From: Pseudomonas syringae
Lineage (GTDB): Bacteria; Pseudomonadota; Gammaproteobacteria; Pseudomonadales; Pseudomonadaceae
Assembly: GCF_021606685.1 (NCBI RefSeq)
Contig: NZ_WKCB01000001.1
Location: 124,001-188,000 of the forward strand
Direction: 5' to 3'
DNA: 64,000 bases
The position numbers were made by a program, and so were the translations under genes. The notes below the pieces were generated by a model, which did not search any database, had not been told where the DNA came from, and saw only the letters and a program-made list of their open reading frames with translations. Shown one piece after another: positions 32,659 to 41,335 of the stretch (position 1 is the stretch's first letter; the number at the start of each line of letters is the position of its first letter).

Positions 32659-33648
32659 TTAAAGGGTGATGACATTGCCGGGGTCGAATGCCGCATCGCT
32701 GCTGCCGACCTGGTTGACCAGCGGCGCACCGAACTCAGTCTGGCTGATCTCGAACACATCCCCCGGTTGGGTCTGTATACCGTCGGCAAATGACAATGTG
32801 GCAGTGCCGAAGAAATGAATATGCACATCGCCCGGCGTGAGGAATTGGCGGTATTTGAAGTGGTGGTACTCGAGGTTTTCCAGGCTGTGGCACATATTGG
32901 CCTCGCCACTGAGGAATTCGTTCCGCCAGATTTCCTCGCCGTTACGCAGGATACGGCTGGAGCCCGCCAGATGCTCGGGCAATGGGCCTACGCGCAACTC
33001 GGGGCCATAGCTGCAGCTGCGCAGTTTCGAGTGGGCCAGGTACAGGTAGTTCTTGCGCTCCATGATGTGGTCGGAGAACTCGTTGCCCAGCGCAAAACCG
33101 AGGCGATACGGCCGGCTGTCCGGGCCAATGACGTAGAGGCCACCGATCTCCGGCTCTTCACCGGCATCCTCGGCAAACGGCGGTACCGGGAAGGCTTCGC
33201 CCGGGCGCACGACGATGCTGCCGTCGCCCTTGTAGAACCACTCCGGTTGCACACCGGCCTGGCCGGCGGCGGGTTTACCGCCCTCCACGCCCCATTTGAA
33301 GATGCGCATGGTGTCGGTCAGGGCGGTGTCGTCGCCGGCCTGGTGCATCTTGTCGCGCGCCGAGGCGCTGCCCAGATGGGTCAGGCCGGTGCCGCTGATC
33401 AGCATATGGGCCGGGTCCGGGTGGTCCAGCGGCGGCAGAATCTTCAAGTCGGCCAGCAACGCGGCGTAGTCGTGGCTGGCGCCCAGGCCCAGGTGATTGA
33501 CCTGTTGCGCCAGGCCGACGCCCGCTTCGATGGCGGCCAGCGCCACTTCGCGCACACTGCGGGCGGTGTTGACTTCGCGCAGGCTGGCGCCTTCGACCAC
33601 GCCGACCCGGCGCTCGCCGTTGCTTGACTCGAACTGAACTAAACGCAT
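32659..33648 (-). CDS. AraD1/GguC family 2-keto-3-deoxy-L-arabinonate dehydratase
   Basis: A 329-residue fumarylacetoacetate-hydrolase-fold protein. The metal-binding region is seen in ISGTGLTHLGSASARDKMH, EPEIGGLYVIG and ALGNEFSDHIMERKNYLYLAHSKLRSCSYGPEL. The fold and context match GguC/AraD1 and Caulobacter XylX, which dehydrate 2-keto-3-deoxy pentonates to ketoglutarate semialdehyde. This replaces the unrelated DHDPS-type AraD of Azospirillum. It follows the MFS gene by 15 bp and precedes the semialdehyde dehydrogenase, consistent with step 4 of the pathway. Confidence 0.87.
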   Translation of the reverse strand: MRLVQFESSNGERRVGVVEGASLREVNTARSVREVALAAIEAGVGLAQQVNHLGLGASHDYAALLADLKILPPLDHPDPAHMLISGTGLTHLGSASARDKMHQAGDDTALTDTMRIFKWGVEGGKPAAGQAGVQPEWFYKGDGSIVVRPGEAFPVPPFAEDAGEEPEIGGLYVIGPDSRPYRLGFALGNEFSDHIMERKNYLYLAHSKLRSCSYGPELRVGPLPEHLAGSSRILRNGEEIWRNEFLSGEANMCHSLENLEYHHFKYRQFLTPGDVHIHFFGTATLSFADGIQTQPGDVFEISQTEFGAPLVNQVGSSDAAFDPGNVITL

Positions 33649-33663
33649 GACACTTCTCCCAGA

Positions 33664-34986
33664 TTAAGTACGTGTGGCGCCACGGGCGCTGGCGGCGAAT
33701 TGGTCAGCCGGCAGCACGTGCTTGCGCTCGAGCAGGCGATACACCACGAAGGTCAGCACCAGCCCGAACACCATCACCCCGGACAGGAAATACAAACCCG
33801 AGGCCAAATTGCCGGTGTATTCCTTGAGTGCACCAATCACGAACGGGCCGATATAGCCGCCGAGGTTGCCCACGGAGTTGATCAAGGCGATGCCCGCCGC
33901 CGCACTGGCGCCGGCAAAAAAGCGCCCCGGCAGGGTCCAGAACACGGCGGTGCAGGAAAACATCGCGAATGCCGCCAGGCACAGCGCCGCCATCTGCAAC
34001 ACCGGCACACTCAGCCAGGCGCTGAAAAACAGGCCGATGGCACCCAGCACGTAGAGCACGGCCAGGTGACCGTAGCGGTCGTTCAAACGGTCGGAACTGC
34101 GCGGGATGATCAGCAAGCCGATGATGCCGAAGATGTACGGCACGGCGGAGATGAAGCCGGTGACCAGGTCGGTGCCGCCGAACTGCTTGATCAGCGTCGG
34201 CAGCCACAGGCCCAGGCCGTAGATGCTCAGGGTTACCGGCAGGTAGAACAGCGCCAGCAGCAGCACGCGCTTGTCTTTGAGGGCATGCAACGGGTTGCCG
34301 TGGCGGGTCTGGCCGTAGGCTTGCAGGTCCTTGGCCAGCTCGCCGGCGAGCCAGGCTTTTTCGTCCTCGCTCATCCATTTGACGTGCTTGGGGCCGTCCG
34401 GCAAGTAGCGCAGCACCGGCCAGGTCAGCAGGATCGCCGGGGTACCGATCACGATAAACAGCCACTGCCAGCCGTGCAGGCCGAAAATTCCGTCCATGCC
34501 CAGCAGGCCGCCGGACACCGGGCCGGTGATCATCATGGCAATCGGCTGGGAGAGGATAAACAGCCCGAGGATCTTGCCGCGATGGCGCACCGGGAACCAC
34601 TGGGTGATGTAGTACAGCACGCCCGGGAAGAACCCCGCCTCCGCCGCGCCGAGCAAAAAGCGCATCACGTAGAAGCTGTGCGGCCCCTGCACGAACGCCA
34701 TGCCGATGGTGATGGTGCCCCAGGTGATCATGATCCGCGCAAACCAGCGCCGCGCGCCAAAGCGGTCGAGCATCAGGTTGCTGGGGATCTCGAACAGGAA
34801 GTAGCCAATAAAGAACAACCCTGCACCCAGGCCGTAGGCGGCATCACCGATGCCGACGTCGGCGCCCATGTGCAACTTGGCAAAGCCCACGGCGGAGCGG
34901 TCCACGTAGGCAATGAGGTACAGCAGGATCAGGAAGGGAATCAGTTTCAGCGTGATGCGCCGAATCAGGCGCAGTTCCTCGCTCAT
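33664..34986 (-). CDS. MFS transporter, anion:cation symporter (aldonate/hexuronate) family
   Basis: A 440-residue twelve-span transporter. The N-terminal RITLKLIPFLILLYLIAYVDRSAVGFAKL and FFIGYFLFEIPSNLMLDRFGARRWFARIMITWG are hallmarks of the ACS family (GarP/GudP/phthalate/D-galactonate permeases), which take up organic anions with protons. Placed first in the arabinose operon, it probably imports L-arabinonate made by periplasmic sugar oxidation. The leader has AACAACAA just before the CCGGAG ribosome-binding site. It is divergent from the arabonate dehydratase gene. Confidence 0.86.
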   Translation of the reverse strand: MSEELRLIRRITLKLIPFLILLYLIAYVDRSAVGFAKLHMGADVGIGDAAYGLGAGLFFIGYFLFEIPSNLMLDRFGARRWFARIMITWGTITIGMAFVQGPHSFYVMRFLLGAAEAGFFPGVLYYITQWFPVRHRGKILGLFILSQPIAMMITGPVSGGLLGMDGIFGLHGWQWLFIVIGTPAILLTWPVLRYLPDGPKHVKWMSEDEKAWLAGELAKDLQAYGQTRHGNPLHALKDKRVLLLALFYLPVTLSIYGLGLWLPTLIKQFGGTDLVTGFISAVPYIFGIIGLLIIPRSSDRLNDRYGHLAVLYVLGAIGLFFSAWLSVPVLQMAALCLAAFAMFSCTAVFWTLPGRFFAGASAAAGIALINSVGNLGGYIGPFVIGALKEYTGNLASGLYFLSGVMVFGLVLTFVVYRLLERKHVLPADQFAASARGATRT

Positions 34987-35002
34987 GGGGTCGATCTCCG
35001 GA

Positions 35003-35010
35003 TTGTTGTT
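35003..35010 (-). promoter_or_regulatory. AAnAAnAA motif at the head of the arabinose operon
   Basis: On the minus strand AACAACAA lies 3 bp upstream of the CGGAG ribosome-binding site of the first gene. Candidate Hfq/Crc site controlling the whole operon. Confidence 0.6.
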
Positions 35011-35081
35011 CTTATATGAAGCTCGGGGGACGCCTCTCGCAGAAAACCGCCAGGGTCATACCTCAGTTAAGCCAGACTATA

Positions 35082-35092
35082 TAGTAGGACTA
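35082..35092. promoter_or_regulatory. FadR/GntR-type operator, arabinose divergent promoter
   Basis: TAGTAGGACTA fits TNGTNNNACNA and differs by one base from the galM/SDR site at 25347; the next three bases (TTT) are also shared. It is overlapped on the left by the dyad ACTATATAGT (35076-35085). Confidence 0.78.
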
Positions 35093-35155
35093 TTTGCAAA
35101 ACAACACTTCCAAACCGAACATTTTGCGCTTATGTTTAGCTTCAGAGAGAACATA

Positions 35156-35166
35156 TAGTCATACAA
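35156..35166. promoter_or_regulatory. second, weaker FadR-type site
   Basis: TAGTCATACAA also satisfies TNGTNNNACNA and lies 14 bp before the dehydratase start codon, 74 bp from the first site. A binding role is inferred from the pattern only. Confidence 0.45.
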
Positions 35167-35180
35167 TAAGAGAATCGATC

Positions 35181-36917
35181 ATGTCTGATAAAAAGCCCGG
35201 CCTACGCTCCGCCCAGTGGTTTGGTACTGCCGACAAAAACGGCTTCATGTACCGCAGCTGGATGAAGAATCAGGGCATTGCCGACCATCAGTTCCATGGC
35301 AAACCGATCATCGGTATCTGCAATACCTGGTCGGAGCTGACCCCGTGCAACGCGCATTTCCGCCAGATCGCCGAGCACGTCAAACGCGGCGTGATCGAGG
35401 CCGGTGGCTTCCCGGTAGAATTCCCGGTGTTCTCCAATGGCGAATCCAACCTGCGCCCTACCGCCATGCTCACCCGCAACCTGGCGAGCATGGACGTGGA
35501 GGAGGCCATTCGCGGCAACCCCATCGACGGCGTGGTGCTGCTGACCGGCTGCGACAAGACCACCCCGGCCCTGCTGATGGGCGCCGCCAGTTGCGACGTG
35601 CCGGCCATCGTGGTCACGGGCGGGCCGATGCTCAACGGCAAGCACAAGGGCCAGGACATCGGCTCGGGCACTGTGGTGTGGCAGCTCAGCGAGCAGGTCA
35701 AGGCTGGCACGATTACCCTGGATGACTTCCTGGCGGCCGAGGGCGGCATGTCGCGGTCGGCGGGCACCTGCAACACCATGGGCACCGCGTCGACCATGGC
35801 CTGCATGGCTGAGGCACTCGGTACCTCTCTGCCCCACAACGCCGCGATCCCGGCGGTGGATGCGCGGCGTTATGTGCTGGCGCACATGTCCGGCATGCGC
35901 GCGGTAGAGATGGTGCGCGAAGACCTCAAGCTGTCGAAGATCCTGACCAAGGAGGCGTTTGAAAACGCGATCCGCGTGAACGCCGCCATCGGCGGTTCGA
36001 CCAACGCGGTGATCCACCTCAAGGCCATCGCCGGGCGCATCGGCGTCGAACTCGACCTGGATGACTGGACCCGCATGGGCCGTGGCATGCCGACCATCGT
36101 CGACCTGCAGCCCTCGGGGCGTTTCCTGATGGAAGAGTTCTACTACGCCGGCGGGCTGCCCGCGGTGCTGCGTCGTCTCGGTGAAGCCAACCTTATCCCG
36201 CACCCGAACGCCTTGACAGTGAACGGCAAGTCCCTCGGCGAAAACACCAAGGACTCGCCGATCTACGGCCAGGACGAAGTGATCCGCACCCTCGACAACC
36301 CGATCCGCGCCGACGGCGGCATCTGCGTGCTGCGTGGCAACCTCGCGCCACTCGGCGCGGTGCTCAAGCCGTCAGCCGCCAGCGCCGAGCTGATGCAGCA
36401 CCGGGGGCGTGCGGTGGTGTTCGAGAACTTCGACATGTACAAGGCGCGCATCAACGACCCGGAGCTGGACGTGGACGCCAACTCGATCCTGGTCATGAAA
36501 AACTGCGGGCCCAAGGGTTACCCAGGCATGGCAGAGGTCGGCAACATGGGCCTGCCGGCCAAGCTGCTGGCCCAGGGCGTGACGGACATGGTGCGCATTT
36601 CCGATGCGCGCATGAGCGGCACCGCCTACGGCACGGTGGTCTTGCATGTGGCGCCGGAAGCGGCTGCGGGCGGGCCGTTGGCCACGGTGCAGGAAGGTGA
36701 CTGGATTGAACTCGACTGCGCCAATGGCCGGTTGCACCTGGACATCTCCGACGCAGAGCTGGCGGCGCGCATGGCCGACCTTGCGCCCCCGCAAAACCTG
36801 ATCGTCGGCGGCTACCGCCAGTTGTACATTGACCACGTGCTACAGGCCGACCAAGGCTGCGACTTTGACTTCCTGGTCGGTTGCCGTGGGGCTGAAGTCC
36901 CCCGGCATTCCCACTAA
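35181..36917 (+). CDS. L-arabinonate dehydratase (IlvD/Edd family)
   Basis: A 578-residue iron-sulfur dehydratase of the sugar-acid branch. Cluster cysteines lie in IGICNTW, LTGCDKTTPALLMG and SAGTCNTMGTAST; the C-terminal SDARMSGTAYGTVVLHVAPEA is the family signature. Length and sequence style match Rhizobium/Azospirillum L-arabonate dehydratases, which convert L-arabinonate to 2-keto-3-deoxy-L-arabinonate (step 3). ATG 35181 was preferred over an upstream extension that runs through the operator region. It is divergent from the MFS-led operon and followed 48 bp later by the regulator gene. Confidence 0.92.
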   Translation: MSDKKPGLRSAQWFGTADKNGFMYRSWMKNQGIADHQFHGKPIIGICNTWSELTPCNAHFRQIAEHVKRGVIEAGGFPVEFPVFSNGESNLRPTAMLTRNLASMDVEEAIRGNPIDGVVLLTGCDKTTPALLMGAASCDVPAIVVTGGPMLNGKHKGQDIGSGTVVWQLSEQVKAGTITLDDFLAAEGGMSRSAGTCNTMGTASTMACMAEALGTSLPHNAAIPAVDARRYVLAHMSGMRAVEMVREDLKLSKILTKEAFENAIRVNAAIGGSTNAVIHLKAIAGRIGVELDLDDWTRMGRGMPTIVDLQPSGRFLMEEFYYAGGLPAVLRRLGEANLIPHPNALTVNGKSLGENTKDSPIYGQDEVIRTLDNPIRADGGICVLRGNLAPLGAVLKPSAASAELMQHRGRAVVFENFDMYKARINDPELDVDANSILVMKNCGPKGYPGMAEVGNMGLPAKLLAQGVTDMVRISDARMSGTAYGTVVLHVAPEAAAGGPLATVQEGDWIELDCANGRLHLDISDAELAARMADLAPPQNLIVGGYRQLYIDHVLQADQGCDFDFLVGCRGAEVPRHSH

Positions 36918-36965
36918 TTGGGATGCTATGATGCCGCGAATTTAAGCCAGAGCCTCCCTGTCGTT

Positions 36966-37688
36966 ATGGATCACCAGCCGCCCAAGCCGCGCAAGAGCAT
37001 GCATGCCCAGATCGTTCAGGACTTGGGCATGCACATCGTTTCCGGCCGCTTCAAGCCGGAAGAGAGACTGCCCATGGAAGCCACGCTCTGCGAGGAATAC
37101 AAGGTCAGCCGCTCGGTGTTGCGCGAAGCAACGCGGGTGCTCAGCGCCAAGGGCCTGGTGTACTCCAAGCCACGGGTGGGTGCGGTGGTGCGGCCACGCT
37201 TGAAGTGGCACCTGCTCGACCCGGACGTGTTGTCCTGGTTGATGCAGTCCACGCCCCATAGCGAATTCTTCAACACCCTGGCTGGCGTGCGGCGCATTCT
37301 CGAACCGGAAATCGCCGCCATGGCCGCGACTACGGCCACGGACGACGACATCGCCACCATCGAAAAAGCCTACCTGGGCATGGAAACCGCGCAGACCCAC
37401 GAACAGCTGTTACAGGCTGACCTGGACTTCCACCGCGCCATCGCTGACGCGACCCGCAACGACCTGCTGGCCTATATGTGCAACATGCTCTCGCTGCCGT
37501 TGCGCGAGTCGATCAACATCACCAACCGCCGCCCCGACATCCAGGGCTTGAGCCTGCCCCGGCACAAGGCGATCCTCACCGCGATCCAGAACCGCGACGC
37601 CCTCGGCGCCCGGCATGCCTCGCTGGTGCAACTGGATGACACACGGGTGGCGCTGGATACGGTGATGAATGTGCTGACCCCGCTCTAA
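36966..37688 (+). CDS. GntR/FadR family transcriptional regulator of L-arabinose genes
   Basis: A 240-residue regulator with the GntR winged helix (residues 12-75, LGMHIVSGRFKPEERLPMEATLCEEYKVSRSVLREATRVL) and an all-helical FCD ligand domain with metal-binding DLDFHRAIADATRN and LPRHKAILTAI histidines. The FadR branch recognises TNGTNNNACNA, and such sites occur in both arabinose promoter regions, which supports a role as their repressor. It is probably co-transcribed with the dehydratase. A keto-deoxy acid is a likely inducer. ATG 36966 (MDHQPPKPRKS) is preferred over the longer frame. Confidence 0.88.
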   Translation: MDHQPPKPRKSMHAQIVQDLGMHIVSGRFKPEERLPMEATLCEEYKVSRSVLREATRVLSAKGLVYSKPRVGAVVRPRLKWHLLDPDVLSWLMQSTPHSEFFNTLAGVRRILEPEIAAMAATTATDDDIATIEKAYLGMETAQTHEQLLQADLDFHRAIADATRNDLLAYMCNMLSLPLRESINITNRRPDIQGLSLPRHKAILTAIQNRDALGARHASLVQLDDTRVALDTVMNVLTPL

Positions 37689-37705
37689 AGCCGAGTGAAA
37701 TCCAA

Positions 37706-37794
37706 TGTGGGAGGGGACTTGCTCCCGATGGCGGTGGGTCAGCTGCAAATAAGCCAGCTGTTACACCGCCATCGGGAGCAAGCCCCCTCCCACA
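37706..37794. repeat. REPIN-like element, 89 bp
   Basis: TGTGGGAGGGGACTTGCTCC and the complementary GGAGCAAGCCCCCTCCCACA. Centred 17-18 bp from the stop codons of the convergent regulator and TonB receptor genes. Confidence 0.92.
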
Positions 37795-37812
37795 TTGGTT
37801 TTGGGTATGCCG

Positions 37813-39948
37813 TTAGAGCGTGTAGGCAATGCCCACCTGCACCGTGCGCGGCGCGCCTGGGTAGGCGTAGATATTGCCGAACGCCCCTTCTTCATATTCA
37901 CGGTTGAACAGGTTCTTCACATCCAGGTTCAGCCGCACCTTGTCGTTGACCTTATAGAAGCTGAGCAGGTCGACGACGGTGTAGGCATCCATCGAAAACG
38001 CCGTGTTGGCGGTCTGGCCGGCGCGCTGGTCGACGTACTTGCCGCCGGCGCCCAGGCCCAGGCCCTTGAGTGCACCGTCCTGGAACTCATACACGTTGAG
38101 CAGGCTGAAGCTGTTGCGCGGGATGTTCAGCAGGCGGGTGCCGGAGCGGATCGTGTTGTCCTTGGTCACTTCCGCATCCACGTAGGCGTAGCCGCCGATC
38201 ACGCGCCATTCAGGGGTGAGGTTGCCCGCTACGTTCAGGTCAAAACCACGGCTGCGGACTTGGCCGGCGGCGACGGAGAAGGTGTTGATCACCGGGTCAG
38301 TGGTCAGCACGTTTTTCTTCTCGATCTGGTAGATCGCTGCGTCCACGCTCAACTGGCGATCCAGAGCTTCCCATTTCACGCCCATCTCGTAGGACTTGCC
38401 CTTTTCCGGCTCAAAGCCACCGCCTTCGCGCGCGGCGCCGGGGTTCGGTTTGAACGAGCGAGCGGCATCGGCATAGACCGCGACGGTCTCGGTGAGGTCG
38501 TAGATCACCCCCACGCGTGGGGTGACGGCGTTTTCGGCGGCCTGAAACGGGTTCACGCCGGGTACATAACTTTCGTAGTCATGCTCAAAACGCTCGAAAC
38601 GCGCGCCCGCCAACACCTTCAAACGCTCAGTCAGCGCCACCTGGTCCTGCACGAAAGCGGCGTAGGTCTTGAGGTTTTCCTTGTCGTGGGTCGGTGTGCG
38701 CGTCAGCGGTGGGCGCGCCTGGCCGTAGACCGGGTCGAAGATGTCGATCGGGTAAGTACCCACGGCGGCACTGGAGCGTTGGATGATCGACTTGTAGTCG
38801 TAGTCCTCGTACTCGATACCGGTCAGCAAGGTGTGCTCGAAACCGCCGGTAGAGAAATGCCCGGTCAGGTTGAGCTGGTAGTCCTTGTCGGTCCACTCCA
38901 GCTTGCGGTAGTTGAAGTTGCGTTGAAGGGTGCGGCCGTCGGCGCCCAGGCTATTCGGGCCATTGGCCTCGATGGCATTGCCGGCCAGGCTGCCATCCAA
39001 CCACTGGAACCCACCGCCCAATGTCCAGTTGTCGTTGAGCAGATGCTCGAAACGCACCTGCGCCATGTTGTTGTCGTTGTGCAGCTTGCCCACGTCCTTG
39101 TCACCCCAGAAGGTGTCGCGTGACGGCGTGCCACGCTGGTTGGGGAAACGCGTCAGGCCGCGGTCCAGCGGGTGATTGTTGCGCATGAAGTCGCCTTCGA
39201 AGGTCACCTTGGTGTCGTCCGTGGCTTGCCAGGTGATCACCGGGGCAACGCCGTAGCGTTCGGTTTCGACGTGATCACGGAAGGTGTCGCCGCCCTCGCC
39301 CACCACGTTGAGGCGATAGGCCAGGCGGCCTTGCTCGTCCAACGGGCCGGAGGCGTCGAGCGTGCCGCGCTTCATGCCCTGGTCATTCAGCTGGCTGCCG
39401 AGGGTCACCGTCGGCTCGGCCAGCGGTTGCTTGGACACCACGTTGAACGTACCGCCTGGGTCGCCACGGCCATACAGCATGGTCGCCGGGCCACGCAGTA
39501 CTTCGAGGCGCTCGATGGTGTTGGCGTCCGGCATGTTCGGGTAGCCACGGTTGATCGGGAAACCGTTGCGGTAGAACTCGCCAGTGGTAAAACCGCGCAC
39601 CGTGAAGGTGGTAAGCCCCTGCCCGCCGAAGTTGTTGGCCCGACCCACGCCGCCGGCGTAGTCCAGCGCGTCCTGCAAGCGCGTGGCGCCGATGTCTTCG
39701 ACCACTGCCTTGGACACTACGCTGATCGATTGCGGCGTTTCATGGATGGAGGTATCGGTTCGCGTCGCACTCGCCGAACGTGTGGCGTGGTACCCCTGCA
39801 CCGGCCCCTGGGCCGTTTCATAGTCTGCTGTGCCGGTGATGCTGGTGGCTTGCAGCTCGATACCGGTTTTTTCAACCGGTTCAACCTCAGCCCAACTGAA
39901 AGAGGAAAACGCCTGAAGCACACACATGGAAACCAGGGTACGACGCAT
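37813..39948 (-). CDS. TonB-dependent siderophore receptor
   Basis: A 711-residue outer-membrane receptor. After a signal peptide ending near FSWA, the plug domain carries TSIHETPQSISVVSKAVVEDIGATRLQDAL and IERLEVLRGPATMLYGRGDPGGTFNVVSKQPL, the siderophore-receptor signature. The barrel ends in the canonical NLFNREYEEGAFGNIYAYPGAPRTVQVGIAYTL with a terminal aromatic-rich strand. There is no N-terminal secretin/STN domain, so it does not signal to an ECF sigma factor. ATG 39948 is used; in-frame ATG 39987 is possible. A Fur-like box lies upstream. The ligand is not predictable. Confidence 0.92.
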   Translation of the reverse strand: MRRTLVSMCVLQAFSSFSWAEVEPVEKTGIELQATSITGTADYETAQGPVQGYHATRSASATRTDTSIHETPQSISVVSKAVVEDIGATRLQDALDYAGGVGRANNFGGQGLTTFTVRGFTTGEFYRNGFPINRGYPNMPDANTIERLEVLRGPATMLYGRGDPGGTFNVVSKQPLAEPTVTLGSQLNDQGMKRGTLDASGPLDEQGRLAYRLNVVGEGGDTFRDHVETERYGVAPVITWQATDDTKVTFEGDFMRNNHPLDRGLTRFPNQRGTPSRDTFWGDKDVGKLHNDNNMAQVRFEHLLNDNWTLGGGFQWLDGSLAGNAIEANGPNSLGADGRTLQRNFNYRKLEWTDKDYQLNLTGHFSTGGFEHTLLTGIEYEDYDYKSIIQRSSAAVGTYPIDIFDPVYGQARPPLTRTPTHDKENLKTYAAFVQDQVALTERLKVLAGARFERFEHDYESYVPGVNPFQAAENAVTPRVGVIYDLTETVAVYADAARSFKPNPGAAREGGGFEPEKGKSYEMGVKWEALDRQLSVDAAIYQIEKKNVLTTDPVINTFSVAAGQVRSRGFDLNVAGNLTPEWRVIGGYAYVDAEVTKDNTIRSGTRLLNIPRNSFSLLNVYEFQDGALKGLGLGAGGKYVDQRAGQTANTAFSMDAYTVVDLLSFYKVNDKVRLNLDVKNLFNREYEEGAFGNIYAYPGAPRTVQVGIAYTL

Positions 39949-40035
39949 ACGGTATGAACCTAGTGAAAGAGCCAGATGGAGCGGCATATCTGCCAATTAT
40001 TTTGCGGCGCATGTTATCCGAACCCATCAACGATT

Positions 40036-40054
40036 GATATGTATTCTCATTCAC
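40036..40054 (-). promoter_or_regulatory. candidate Fur box upstream of the TonB receptor
   Basis: GATATGTATTCTCATTCAC matches the 19-bp Fur consensus at about 12 positions, including the strong ATTCTCATT half. It lies about 90 bp before the receptor start, where a promoter would be. Iron repression is inferred. Confidence 0.45.
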
Positions 40055-40108
40055 TATTTTTCGAGTATCCATTTGGTAACAATCCCCTCACGGGAAAAAT
40101 TACAGGCG

Positions 40109-40134
40109 AAAAAAAGCCACTCGATTGAGTGGCT
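40109..40134 (-). terminator. Rho-independent terminator of xenA
   Basis: On the minus strand a perfect 8-bp stem AGCCACTC-AATC-GAGTGGCT is followed by a run of T residues, 20 bp after the xenA stop codon. Confidence 0.9.
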
Positions 40135-40154
40135 CATGGACGGTGTGGCTCGCC

Positions 40155-41246
40155 TTAGCGATACCGCTCCAACCAATGCGCATACGGCGCCGGCAGGGTC
40201 CAGGACGACTTCTCGACGCCCAGCTTCTTGGCCGCGAAGTACGCCCAATGAGGGTCGGCCAGGTGTGCACGGCCTACCGATACCAGGTCAAGCTGGCCAG
40301 CCTGCAAGGCGCCTTCGGCCAGTTGCGGCGTGCCAAAACCCCAAGCGGAAGTCACCGGGATGCCAGCTTCGCGGCGCACGCGCTCGGCGATCGGGCCCAT
40401 GAAGGCCGGGCCCCATGGGATATTGGTGTCGGGGATGGTGAAACCGACGCTGACGCTCAGCAGGTCCAGGCCACCGGCCTTGAAGCGGCGGGCCAGTTCG
40501 ATGGATTCGGTGAGGGTCTGCTCGTCACGGCCATCGTATTCGAGCACGCCGAAACGCGCGGTGAGCGGCAGGTTTTCCGGCCAGACTTCACGCACGGCAG
40601 CCAGGGTTTCCAACAGGAAACGGCTGCGGTTGTCGAAGCTGCCGCCGTAGGCATCGGTACGCTGGTTGGAATGCTCGGAAAAGAAGCTCTGCGCCAGGTA
40701 GCCGTGGGCGAAGTGCAGTTCGATCCACTCGAAGCCGGCGTCACGCGCGCGGCGGGCGGCGTCGACGAAGTTCTGTTTGACCCGGTTGATATCGTCCAGG
40801 GTCATGGCGCGCGGCACCTGAGGCAGGTTCGCGCCAAAGGCGATGGCCGACGGTGCAATGGTTTCCCAGCTGCGCGCATCGGACGCGGGCATATGGTCAT
40901 CGCCTTCCCATGGGCGGTTGGCGCTGGCTTTACGGCCGGCGTGGGCAATCTGAATGCCTGGCACCGAGCCCGCTGCCTTGATGGCCTTGACCATGGGCAC
41001 GAAGGCTTCGGCGTGGGCGTCGCTCCAGATACCGGCGCAGCCCGGGGTAATGCGGCCTTCGGGGGCGACTGCGGTGGCTTCGACCACCAGCAGGCCGGCC
41101 CCGCCACGGGCCATGCCGGCCAGGTGCACGTGGTGCCAGTCGTTGACCATGCCGTCATCGGCCATGTACTGACACATCGGCGGGATGGCAATGCGATTGC
41201 GCAGGGTAACGTCTTTCAATGTGAACGGTTCGAACAAGGCGGACAT
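40155..41246 (-). CDS. xenA: xenobiotic reductase A, Old Yellow Enzyme family
   Basis: A 363-residue FMN ene-reductase, the same length as P. putida XenA and nearly identical in all the blocks I can recall: ALFEPFTLKDVTLRNRIAIPPMCQYM (with the redox-tuning Cys25), IQIAHAGRKASANRPWEGDDH, ELHFAHGYLAQSFFSEHSN and SWTLPAPYAHWLERYR. It reduces enones, coumarins and nitrate-ester explosives with NADPH in the cytoplasm. It is divergent from a small ArsR-family regulator, with a perfect 10-bp-arm palindrome between them, and ends in its own terminator. Confidence 0.95.
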   Translation of the reverse strand: MSALFEPFTLKDVTLRNRIAIPPMCQYMADDGMVNDWHHVHLAGMARGGAGLLVVEATAVAPEGRITPGCAGIWSDAHAEAFVPMVKAIKAAGSVPGIQIAHAGRKASANRPWEGDDHMPASDARSWETIAPSAIAFGANLPQVPRAMTLDDINRVKQNFVDAARRARDAGFEWIELHFAHGYLAQSFFSEHSNQRTDAYGGSFDNRSRFLLETLAAVREVWPENLPLTARFGVLEYDGRDEQTLTESIELARRFKAGGLDLLSVSVGFTIPDTNIPWGPAFMGPIAERVRREAGIPVTSAWGFGTPQLAEGALQAGQLDLVSVGRAHLADPHWAYFAAKKLGVEKSSWTLPAPYAHWLERYR

Positions 41247-41276
41247 CGGGAACTCCAGGAGCCAGTGAGTGATTCG

Positions 41277-41300
41277 ATAGTTCGATGGTAATCGAACTAT
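41277..41300. promoter_or_regulatory. candidate ArsR-family operator between xenA and its regulator
   Basis: Perfect dyad: ATAGTTCGAT and ATCGAACTAT separated by GGTA. It is 30 bp before xenA and 35 bp before the divergent regulator gene, well placed to block both promoters. Confidence 0.75.
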
Positions 41301-41335
41301 GGTTTCAACGATACCCCCCTGTTATCATCCGCCCC

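Noticed and set aside
30875-32662. A 595-codon open frame on the plus strand
   Set aside because: It lies antisense to the lactonase and aldehyde dehydrogenase genes. Its product has no motif and is rich in Arg, Gln, Ala and His, typical of shadow frames in GC-rich DNA.
37813-39948. TonB receptor considered as part of the arabinose system
   Set aside because: Its plug carries the siderophore-receptor signature and a Fur-like box, it is convergent with the arabinose regulator gene, and no FadR-type site precedes it.
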